Positions 46,708 to 55,366 of a stretch of DNA of 64,000 nucleotides are shown here, piece by piece. Numbering within the stretch: the stretch's first letter is position 1; every line of letters begins with the position of its first letter. Source of the DNA: Chloropicon primus (lineage: Eukaryota; Chlorophyta; Chloropicophyceae; Chloropicales; Chloropicaceae); the NCBI GenBank assembly GCA_023205875.1, contig CP060757.1, forward strand, positions 248,001 to 312,000. Direction: 5' to 3'. The notes under the pieces are model-generated. The model was given only the letters and a program-made list of their open reading frames with translations. It was not told the origin of the DNA and did no database searches. Made by a program: the position numbers and the translations under genes.

Positions 46708-47665
46708 TCACTGCAAGGCGACGGTGGGTTGGGCCCCTGACTCACCGCAGATGACGGTCAGCAAGTTCGTGACGATCTTTGTTTTCTCGGACTCGCTCAT
46801 GGTGACTCCTTTGCTCTCGAGCTGCTGGATGGCACCCTCGGAGATGTCGACGGCCCCCTTCACGATGAGCTTCCTAGCCTTCACCATCGCCTCGGCCTGC
46901 TGCCTGACGAGCATGGCTTGGGCGATTTCCGGCGCGTAGGACAAGTCAGTCATGTTGAAGGCGATGACCTTGACTCCGGCGTGAGCGAGACGCTGCTGCA
47001 AGGTCTCAGAGAGCTCCGCGGAGAGCGTGGCGGCCTCAGTCTTAAGTGAGTGTCCACCGTCGTCGTCCTCGTAAGGATATTTCGAGACAACTTGCTTGAG
47101 GGTTGCAAGGGCAGTGGTGTGAACATACTGGTAGACGTTCTCCACGTCCAAGGAGGCGGCCTTCACTCCCTGAATCTGCCAGAAAACAACTCCACTCACG
47201 ACGACTGGATTGCCCTTGAGGTCAAGCTATTGATGGATGGCATCAAAGATGAAGGTAAGAAAGAATGACACCAATCGTCAGCGCTTGAACTCATTCGTGG
47301 AATGGGTTGCGTTGAGGTTTTCTCTACGCCTCCTCCTTCCTCTTTCTTCCTCTCTCTCTCTGTGTGGTCTTTGTCTCTTCACTTACCAGCTTGACGCCAG
47401 GCAAATCAGTGGTCCTCTGCTTGACTGAAACGACTTGGAACTCGACACCACAAGGGTTGAAGCAAAAGAGGCCCGGCTTCTTCTTGACGGTGGTGAATTT
47501 ACCCCAAGTGAGCACCAAAGCGGCCTCTTTCTCGTTCACGACCTTGCACGCACCCAGCCAAACCCAAGGACAAAAGCAACTCAAGAAGCACGACAGTGCG
47601 GTAGGACAGCACAAGCTTGCTGCCTTCTCTGGCGGGTCATCCGCAAGAAGAGTCTTAGAAGACAT
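46708..47665 (-). CDS. SPFH/band-7 protein, paralogue 2
   Basis: Two exons (47665-47387 and 47226-46708), phase 0, with a 160-bp GTAAGT..ATAG intron, give 265 residues. The N-terminal extension is short. The Cys-rich hydrophobic anchor (CCPTALSCFLSCFCPWVWLG) is followed by NEKEAALVLTWGKFTTVKKK, then GVKL (end of exon 1) and LDLKGNPVVVSGVVFW (exon 2). The C-terminal half is nearly the same as paralogue 1 (HAGVKVIAFNMTDLSYAPEI, QQAEAMVKARKLIVKG). The intron falls between GVKL and LDLK; the other two copies have an uninterrupted VKLLDLKG or EKLVDLKG here. A CT-rich tract lies in the intron. Confidence 0.87.
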
Positions 47666-48199
47666 GGCCTCGGAACCATAAATAACCTAACGCAAACACA
47701 CCAAGCACAAACACACCAACCGGTCAGATAAGATCAATGCATAGTCAATTTCTCTCTCTCTCTCTCTCTCTGTGTTGATTGAGGGCGCTGCACTTACAGG
47801 GTTGGGGGTGTTCATGGTCAACTTCGTTGGGAAAGACTTCGATCCAATGCAATGCCTTTGTCTCCTGTTAAGCTTGAAGGGCTGGTCTCGGACTTGAGCT
47901 TGCGTTTGCCTTCCTCTTCCTCTTCCTCTCGAAAGGTAAGTTCAGTTTGGTTACGAAGGACCATTCATCTCCAATGAATATCTAGAGGAAGGAAGGAACG
48001 AAGCTAGGAGGAAAGGTGGTACCTTTTGTTGTCAGGCTGGCGAGTGAAGGTGCAGGAGAGGTGCAGAACTCTTTCCTTCCTCGAAATCACAACGCATTGG
48101 TCTCACCTCTTGCCACCAGTAACGACAGTGATGCTCAACAGGGCATTGGATAGGATTTCTAAGCCAGTGAAAGGAGTCTAAGTAGTGGATGGACTCGAC
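47666..48199. promoter_or_regulatory. Divergent region between SPFH paralogues 2 and 3
   Basis: A (TC)n run lies at about 47749-47771. The sequence from 47940 to 48190 is ordinary, with no open frame that looks coding. Unrecognised 5' UTR introns are possible, since GGTAAG-like strings occur near 47936. Confidence 0.4.
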
Positions 48200-49216
48200 A
48201 TGTCGCTCCCTGAGAAGAGGAGGCGCCTGCTGTCTCTCAAGAATACTGACTACGAGCAGATAGACCAGATCGATTTCGATACCGAGAAGTCTGGCCGAGG
48301 AAACGAGCGGTGTGTTGGCGAAGAGGCTGGTGGTTTTGTGGATGATGATGATGATGATGTCAACGACTTTGGTATGGAAGAAGACTCGGCTGATAACTGC
48401 CTGAGCTCCTTGAAGCTTTTGTGCCCCGGGGCACTGAGCTGCTGCCTATCCATCATCTTCGCACCGACCTGGCTCTTCTCCGTTCGCATGAATCGCCACA
48501 ACGAGGCAAAGCTGGCGTTGAACTGGGGGCAGTACGTCACAGTGAAGAACACCTCAGGCCTTTTCCTTGTCAACCCGTTTGGAGTTCAGCTCAAGAGCGT
48601 CTCCCTGAAAGAGAGGGCAATGGAGCTGCGGGATGAGAAGCTGGTCGACCTCAAAGGCAATCCAGTCGTCTGCTCAGGTTGCATCTTTTGGCGTGTGTCG
48701 AGTGTCAAAGCATCGACCTTGAACGTTGAAGATGTCTCCGTATACGTGAAGACCTGTGCTCTTGCGACCTTGAAGCAGGTCGTGGCCAAGTACCCCTACT
48801 CGCCTGATTTCGAGGGGCAGCCCTCCCTGCAGACGGAGGGAGAGGCATTGGGGAGAGAGCTCAAGTTGGATCTCCAGAAGCGTCTGGCGCACGCCGGAGT
48901 CAAGGTCCTTGCCTTCAACATGACGGACTTGTCCTACGCACCAGAGATCGCGAAAGCCATGCTGGTCAAGCAACAAGCCGAGGCAATGATAAGAGCGAGG
49001 CAGATTATCGTCAAGGGCGCCGTCGACATGTCCGAAGAGGCACTCAACCAACTCCACGAGAAGAAGATCTGCCAACTGAGTGACGCGGATAGAACAAGAA
49101 TCCTTTCTCAGATGCTCTCCATCTTCTGCGCTGACAGCAAGGGGAATCCGACCACCACCATCCAAGCGAGCAGCGGCGCCTTGCCTGACCACCGCCAGCC
49201 CAAGCTCGGGCGTTAA
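48200..49216 (+). CDS. SPFH/band-7 protein, paralogue 3 (divergent)
   Basis: Single exon, 338 residues from ATG 48200. It has a longer, acidic N-terminus (ending in an Asp run, DDDDDDVNDFGMEEDSADN) before the Cys-containing hydrophobic segment (CPGALSCCLSIIFAPTWLFS). The SPFH core follows: NEAKLALNWGQYVTVKNTSG, EKLVDLKGNPVVCSGCIFWR, then HAGVKVLAFNMTDLSYAPEI and KQQAEAMIRARQIIVKGAVD. It has replaced the EKE motif by NRHNEA and has an extra C-tail. It is the most divergent of the three. An open GTG-started extension (48185) is not supported. Confidence 0.85.
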   Translation: MSLPEKRRRLLSLKNTDYEQIDQIDFDTEKSGRGNERCVGEEAGGFVDDDDDDVNDFGMEEDSADNCLSSLKLLCPGALSCCLSIIFAPTWLFSVRMNRHNEAKLALNWGQYVTVKNTSGLFLVNPFGVQLKSVSLKERAMELRDEKLVDLKGNPVVCSGCIFWRVSSVKASTLNVEDVSVYVKTCALATLKQVVAKYPYSPDFEGQPSLQTEGEALGRELKLDLQKRLAHAGVKVLAFNMTDLSYAPEIAKAMLVKQQAEAMIRARQIIVKGAVDMSEEALNQLHEKKICQLSDADRTRILSQMLSIFCADSKGNPTTTIQASSGALPDHRQPKLGR

Positions 49217-49232
49217 CCATTAAAATTTAATC

Positions 49233-49260
49233 GAGAGAGAGAGAGAGAGAGAGAGAGAGG
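49233..49260. repeat. (GA)n microsatellite
   Basis: About 13 GA units in the 70-bp gap between the SPFH stop (49216) and the next ATG (49286). It must lie in the 3' UTR of one gene or the 5' UTR of the other. Confidence 0.85.
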
Positions 49261-49285
49261 AGTGAGGAGAGCGAGTGGGTTCGTT

Positions 49286-49828
49286 ATGATTATCGAGAGC
49301 GAGAGCGACAGCGAGGACGTGCCCTTGGCGATGCAGCTTGCATCGAAGGCAAAGTCCGAGCCCAAGACTTCGACGAGCGAGGCACCAGCGGCGAGGAAAG
49401 AGAACGGTGGTGGTGGCAAGGAGGAGGGCAAAGCGAACGGGAGTCAGGGGGGGGGAGGGAAGGTGAAGGCGTCGCGGGAAACGAAGAAGGTGGTGAAGCG
49501 GGAGCCGACTGTGAAGCGGGAGAAGAAGGTGTACAATATGCCAGGCCAAACGCGCGAGACGCCGCAAGAGAACGAACCGGTAGCCAAGTTCTACTCGTCG
49601 CTTTACAAGGAGAAGCCCGAGTCAGCTATGGCTTTGCGGTGGCTGATGCAGCACGGCATGCTTCCGAAGGAGGTCGCCGAGAGGGAATTCCTCAAGGCGA
49701 AGAAAGCCAAAAGCCAGGCAACCGCAGGTGTGAAGAAGAGGCCTGCTGCGAGCGCTGCCAATGGAAAGGGGCCCAAGAAGAAGAGGGGGCCCAAGAAGAA
49801 GGTGGATAGGGACGTGTTGTTCGCCTGA
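49286..49828 (+). CDS. Small basic nuclear protein, plant-type conserved family
   Basis: Single exon, 180 residues from ATG 49286. An acidic start (IESESDSEDVPLA) leads into a Lys/Gly/Glu disordered region. One conserved block, about residues 90-140, reads NMPGQTRETPQENEPVAKFY, SSLYKEKPESAMALRWLMQH, GMLPKEVAERE. This resembles a plant family of uncharacterised proteins with a 'PGQ..xPPE..DPLxxFYESLY..P.SEMAxxWLMEHGLL' pattern. The C-terminus is a very basic nuclear-signal-like stretch (GPKKKRGPKKKVDRD). No biochemical role is known to me. Confidence 0.7.
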   Translation: MIIESESDSEDVPLAMQLASKAKSEPKTSTSEAPAARKENGGGGKEEGKANGSQGGGGKVKASRETKKVVKREPTVKREKKVYNMPGQTRETPQENEPVAKFYSSLYKEKPESAMALRWLMQHGMLPKEVAEREFLKAKKAKSQATAGVKKRPAASAANGKGPKKKRGPKKKVDRDVLFA

Positions 49829-50014
49829 TGGGTTTGGGTTTTTTTTGGGGGGGGAGGGGGGCGTTGTCCACCAAGGAGGCTGGAGCAAGCTGGTAAGTGA
49901 AAGTTTTCTCTTGCAATTATTTTAGAGCGGGTGGAAGGATCTGTCAAAGGGCTGGCCTTGAGGAGCTTCCTAGGCGCGCGACGACGACTCTGCGAAGCTG
50001 ACTGCCTCGACAAA

Positions 50015-51738
50015 TTATCCGCAGTACTCCAGCATTATTCCTGTGGCGCAATAGATCGAGGAAAGCCAGCGCAGTCTTAGTCTCTGCAAGGGAAGCGACA
50101 AAGCAGTGCGGGGGCGAGGGAGAACATTGTTTCGGGGTTGTGCGGCTGACTTACCGTGGTCGTACTTGTGGGGGCAGAAGGGCGAGTAGCCGCTGCCCAG
50201 CATGAAAAGCGCGAGGCCCAGCAGCTGCATGAAGAACATCTTCATGGTCCAGTATGGCATCCTCTTCTTGAAAACTTTTGAGTGCTGCGCGGCGAAGAAC
50301 TTGTCTTCGGCCACCATGGAGAGCTGCCAGGTAAGTTAAGAGAATAGACGCGGGGGGAAAGAATAGACGGGAACATGTTAGCAAATAAAGAGGTTTGAAC
50401 TGTGATATACACACTTCTCTGGCGAGCGACTTACCCAGTCAGAAGCAAAGTTGGTGACCAGCTGGACGGCGATGTCGATGATGACCTTGGTGTGGTTGAC
50501 AGCCTCGCCGGCCACTGGCTGGAAGTGGCCGAACAAGAGCAGGCCACCAGTGATGAAAACGGCTGGAGCAGATGCAAAGGTTTCGGCCTGGGCCTCAAAC
50601 GTTCTCAGGTAGTTCTCTTCCTGGGTCGAGATGATGGCCTTCGCCGCTCTGTTTCCGTACTGCATGTTCATGAACCACTCGTCGTAAATGACGTACAAGG
50701 ACCTCATGAAGAAGTTCATGAGAGCGTCAAAAAAGTTGATGGCGATGATCTGACCGAAGCCCTTCAACTGGACCAGGAGGAACTTGGCGTAGATGGCCTT
50801 GACTGTGACGACCTTGCACATCAAAAGCGCCTCGGCCCCTGCATCCAGACCCATGCTGTTCCTAATGATGACCCTGTAGCCCCACAGGACGATCCCCCAG
50901 AAGATCTCGTGGAACACGTACCTGAAAAGGACTATCTGCCAGACCGGGGTACCTTTTGGGAACGGACGCCGAAGGGAGGAAAGTTTCCGCCTCGTTAGCA
51001 AACTCTCTCGGGAGAACCAGGGTGTGGCAGAAGGTGACAGAAGCCGCGAAGAGATTTCCGGTGGTGCTTACCTTTGATGAGCAAGTTCTCCAGGGCCGCG
51101 GAGTACACGTAGTACCCCGCGATCTCAATCATGAGGCAAACGAAGACGATGACGCCAGCCCCCTTCCTGGTCGCCCTCGTGATCAGCAGGTACAGGACCG
51201 TGACGGTGATGATCGACATGTACGGGAACAGCATCATGGAGGTCGCGTACGTCTCGTTGTTGACCGAGTTGTACTTGGGATCTCCGATCTGGTGAAAGGC
51301 AACGGCCTTTCCGTCCGTAAAGTAGGTGAACGTGCTGATGAAAAAAGCGAGCACCGCGAAAACCACGGCGAACACCTTGTCTTTCTTCGTCTTGTAGATG
51401 AAGGTGTTCCAAACAGTGAACGTGGTCAAGAGCAGCCACAGCATGGTGAGCGGCCTGTAAAGAAGCAGCGAAGACCAGTGGTTGAGGGCACAGGAAAAGA
51501 ACTCTTCTTTCAAGTCCGTGTAGTCGTCGTACTTCCTGTCCACAACGTAGGAGCACGTCGTTCGGAGCAGGTTCGAAGTCGCGAGGCCTACGAGAAGCAT
51601 GATGCAGAAGCCGAAGCACACGCTGATTCCGGACAGGCGCGCTTGTAGCTTGAAGAGCTTCCAGAAATTGGTGCGCTCCGTCTTCACGTCCTCGTCCCAG
51701 CGTATCAAGACCTTCCCGTCATCGTAACTTTTCTTCAT
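50015..51738 (-). CDS. Nine-helix membrane protein of unknown function
   Basis: Four exons (51738-51072, 50952-50435, 50323-50155, 50040-50015) with phases 1, 0 and 1 agreeing at each junction give ~459 residues. I count nine hydrophobic segments, for example ISVCFGFCIMLLVGLATS, LTMLWLLLTTFTVW, VFAVVFAVLAFFISTFTYF, ATSMMLFPYMSIITVTVLYL, VIVFVCLMIEIAGYYVYSA, YVFHEIFWGIVLWGYRVII, FASAPAVFITGGLLLFGHF and FFMQLLGLALFMLGSGY. An amphipathic charged stretch (STQEENYLRTFEAQAETFAS) lies before the eighth. The family is not recognised; transporter or channel is possible. The last intron (50041-50154) is 114 bp and free of stops in frame, so its retention would add 38 residues. Confidence 0.7.
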
Positions 51739-52470
51739 CTTGATTTGCTTTGGTGCCGGACTACCCAGTGTCGGTGGTGGTGATGATGATGATGTGATGT
51801 GAAGCAGCCCCCGCAACGACGCTGCCGTCTTGTCCTTGGGAACGGCCGAGCCTTCGACTGTCTCAAGGGATATCAGTCAAAGCAGACGACTCTTTCCAAG
51901 AAGTGGACGCCGCCCTCTTTCGTTTTCTGGCCACATCCCTCAATCGCCCCTTCCTCCCTCCCTCCTTCCCTCAGTTGCTCTCTCGTATCCTCGCCATTGC
52001 GGCGTTACAGCTGCCAAGTGACAGCTGGTCCAGAACCAAGGACGATTCGATTGGGAAAAAAAATACACACACGTGAGCGGAGCGAGGGAGCGGAGGGAGA
52101 CGAGGGAGGAGAGAAAGGCATCACAATCACAATCACAGGGGAGGACCTTCTTCCTCGTCCTTCCCTTGTCCATGGGACAAAGTGTTCTATCAGAGACATC
52201 CCACTAGAGTATAAACCACACCAACAGTGGACTTCTCTCGTGGAACATACAACGGATCCCAAGGACAAGAAATTCATTCCTATTTCAATCCAAACCACAC
52301 AAAAGGTCAGGGAAGCCAAGCGGTGGTTGTTGGGACTCGACGAGCGGAGGGACGTCTTGAGGCGCTTGGGTCAGGTGCAGGTCTTGCTGCCTTCTTGTCT
52401 TGTTGCCTTTCATCGTTTGTCTGTTTTGTTTCTTTTGGAAGGAGGGAGAGATCATCGAGAGAAAAATAGT
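51739..52470. promoter_or_regulatory. Divergent region upstream of pyruvate kinase
   Basis: Between the nine-helix membrane gene (minus) and pyruvate kinase (plus). A TATA-like GTATAAAC lies at 52209-52216, about 255 bp before the PK ATG. A TGATGATGATG run lies near 51780-51796 and a TTCCTCCCTCC tract near 51950-51970. No coding sequence is supported. Confidence 0.4.
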
Positions 52471-54082
52471 ATGGTTCGTGTGCAGTTGCAGAGAATATTA
52501 GATGGGACACAAGCACCAGCAAACGTCTTCAAGACAAAGGTGAGTGAAGGAGGTTCGTCATCGAAGGCGAAGGATACGACGAGGAATCATTTCGAGGAAT
52601 CGTCTGACATTCGTTTCTTCTCAGATCATTTGCACCCTTGGCCCCAAGTCCAGGTCCGTGGAGGTGCTGGAGGAACTCCTGAGGTCCGGGATGAGCGTGG
52701 CCCGCTTCAACTTCTCGCACGGGTCTCACGAGTACCACCAAGAGACGCTGGACAACCTCAGGATCGCAATGCACAACACCGGCCAGATGTGCGCCGTGAT
52801 GCTGGACACGAAGGGCCCCGAGATCCGCACTGGGTTCCTCAGGGACGCCAAGCCTGTGAGGCTGGAGGCCGGGAAGGACATCATCCTGACCACGGACTAC
52901 GGGTTCAAGGGCGACCAGAGGACGATCGCGATAAGCTACAAGCAGCTGCCAAGGGACGTGAAGCCTGGGTCCCAGATCCTCATTGCGGACGGCAGCATTG
53001 TCCTCGTCGTCCTGTCGTGCGACATCCCTGGAGGGAAGGTGAAGTGCAAGTGCCAGAACTCCGCGGTGCTGGGGGAGAGGAAGAACGTGAACTTGCCTGG
53101 GGTCAACGTCGATTTGCCTACTTTGACGGAGAAGGACGTGAACGACATCTTGAATTGGGGTGTGCCGAACGACGTTGACTTCATCGCCGCGAGTTTCGTG
53201 AGGAAGCCGGAGGACATCGACAACATCAACGCCGTGATCGGGGGCGCGGACATCCAGATCATCTCCAAGATCGAGAACCAGGAGGGGCTGATCAACTTCG
53301 ACGAGATCTTGAAGAAGACTGACGCGGTGATGGTGGCGAGGGGTGACCTCGGGATGGAGATCCCAACGGAGAAGATATTCCTGGCTCAGAAGCTGATGAT
53401 TCAGAAGTGCAACAACGCGGGAAAGCCGGTCGTGACCGCGACTCAGATGCTCGAGAGCATGTGCAAGAACCCGAGACCCACGAGGGCAGAGGCGACGGAC
53501 GTCGCCAATGCAGTTTTGGACGGAACCGATTGCGTGATGCTCTCGGGGGAGACGGCGGCCGGAAGCTTCCCTCTCCAGGCCGTGAGGGTGATGGGAAGAA
53601 TCTGCAGAGAGGCGGAGCAGTCCCTGAACTACTACGCTCTCTTCAAGACCATCATGAAGCAGGCGGTCATGCCCATGGCCCCGTTGGAGTCGCTCGCGTC
53701 CTCTGCGGTCCGAACGGCCCACAAGGTGGATGCTCAGCTGATCATCGTTCTCACAAGGGGTGGGTCCACCGCGAGGTTGGTGGCAAAGTACAGGCCTTCG
53801 GTTCCCGTGCTCGCCGTCGCCGTGCCAGTCCTGACGACCGACAGTCTCACCTGGACTTGCAGCAGCGAGAAACCAGCGAGGCAGACGCTTATGACGAGGG
53901 GGCTCGTCCCCCTCCTGGCGGAGGGATCTGCCAGGGCAACAGACTCGGATACGACGGATGAGATACTCAATGCCGCGATTGACCACGCCAAGGAGAAGGG
54001 AATGTGCAAGCAGGGCGGATCGATCATCGCCTTGCACCGCATCGGGGCCGCCTCTGTGATCAAAATCGTGAACGTGCCTTGA
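52471..54082 (+). CDS. PK: Pyruvate kinase
   Basis: Two exons (52471-52539, 52625-54082), phase 0, with an 85-bp GTGAGT..TCAG intron, give 508 residues. The enzyme makes pyruvate and ATP from phosphoenolpyruvate and ADP. Exon 1 ends in KTK, joined to IICTLGPKSRSVEVLEELLR. SGMSVARFNFSHGSHEYH and LDTKGPEIRTGF follow. The signature IISKIENQEGL holds the active-site Lys, then VARGDLGMEIP and KPVVTATQMLESM (K-site and metal ligands), DGTDCVMLSGETAAG, and a full C-terminal domain ending ALHRIGAASVIKIVNVP. No transit peptide is seen, so it is probably the cytosolic isozyme. TGTAA occurs at about 54198, ~115 nt after the stop. Confidence 0.96.
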
Positions 54083-54620
54083 GGGAAAGAAGGCAGCGGG
54101 TCCGACTCGGGCGTCCAATCCCCTCACGCCTGCAGTGATGATGATGGGGTCAAGAAGTTTGTTCGGTAGAATTCATATCGAATTTCTTATCTTCTTTTGT
54201 AAACAAAAAACGCTTTCACCTAAGTTGCCATCCCCATCCCCACCACCCTCTCTCTCTCAGCCAATTAATACTGATCCATCCAATAGAACTCGAGCCTTGC
54301 TCTCGCGTTGGGTCCCAACGGCTTGGCTCGGGCTCGCCCTCAAACTGCTGCCTGTCCTCTCGCCCTCCTCCTCCTCCTCTGACCTCTCTCTCAATCCATC
54401 CTAAAACCTGAAAGGCCTCAAAGTTGGCCTCAAACTCGCTTTGCTCTTGCCCTCCTCCTCCTCCCCATCCTCCCCTCCCCTCTCGCCATCAAACTCGCTT
54501 TGCTCTTGCCATCCTCCTCCTCTCGCCATCAAGCTCCGCTGTCCAATCCAATCCTCTCCTCCTCTCAATAATCTGGCTCGGGCTGGGCGAGAGAGAGAGA
54601 GAGAGAGAGAGAGGACGAGG
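54083..54620. other. Intergenic region with a 22-bp repeat and GA microsatellite
   Basis: It contains the PK 3' UTR and the promoter/5' UTR of the TatA gene. TCAAACTCGCTTTGCTCTTG plus CC occurs at 54430-54451 and again at 54489-54510, amid CCTCCTCC. A (GA)n run at about 54590-54613 ends 7 bp before the TatA ATG (54621). No coding sequence is supported. Confidence 0.5.
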
Positions 54621-55233
54621 ATGAGCGCAACGAGGGCGAGTGGAAGAGGGTTAGCGTCGGCAGGGGTCGGAATCCGGACCGCCGGAGGGAGGCCTTCGAC
54701 ACCCCGCAGGCAGTGGAGGCCAACGACCACGACGCAGAGGACGAGGAGAACGAACCGAGAGGTGAGTGGAGTGAAGAGGTGAAACTGTGCAACGCACGTG
54801 GCATCCCCTTGTACGAAAATCTCTTTTTTCCCCTTCATGAGCCAAGCTCGTCTAACGGTGTTGCCTGTCCGACTCGATTGTTCGACGCTTCCAGGTAACT
54901 GCCATGGGTCTCTTCGGTTTGGGTCTGCCCGAGATCGCTGTGATTGCTGGCGTGGGCATTCTACTTTTTGGACCGAGCAAAATACCGGAACTGGGGAAAA
55001 CACTTGGGAAGACGGTCAGGGGACTTCAGGACGCAGCCCAGGTAAGTGAAGTGGTCGCGCAGGGGCCTACCCCTTCGCCTGGGGGACGGAATTCGACCTG
55101 GATTGAGACTAAACACGCCTTCTCGCTTGGTTGTTCTGCCCTGCAGGAGTTCAAGGAGGAGCTGGACGAGGAGCTCGCCAGACCGTCTGAGGACGAGGCG
55201 AAGGAGGCAGACGAGTCGAGCGGCGAGGATTGA
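54621..55233 (+). CDS. TATA: Sec-independent translocase TatA/Tha4, plastid
   Basis: Three exons (54621-54761, 54895-55041, 55147-55233), all phase 0, give 124 residues. Residues 1-47 are an Arg/Thr/Ser/Gly-rich transit peptide (no acidic residue before the last). Mature TatA starts near MGLFGLGLPEIAVIAGVGIL, then LFGPSKIPELGKTLGKTVRG, the hallmark membrane helix, FGP hinge and amphipathic helix. An acidic tail follows (FKEELDEELARPSEDEAKEA). In plants Tha4 oligomerises with Hcf106 and cpTatC to move folded Tat substrates into the thylakoid lumen. There is no signal peptide before the transit peptide, which points to a primary plastid. A 5' GA run lies just before the ATG. Confidence 0.92.
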
Positions 55234-55366
55234 GTTGGGGAGGAGCCGGCGGGAAGTCAGTAAGGATTTTGGATTAAAACTTTGCGTCCATCAACAAGAA
55301 GCAAGAATTTTTTATAAAGCAAAGCAGTCAAAGTCAGGTCAGGATAAAAGCGAACCCACCGTCCTC

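Noticed and set aside
52529-54127. A 532-codon minus-strand open frame
   Set aside because: It is the antisense shadow of pyruvate kinase exon 2, with no domain and a His/Arg/Val-rich composition.
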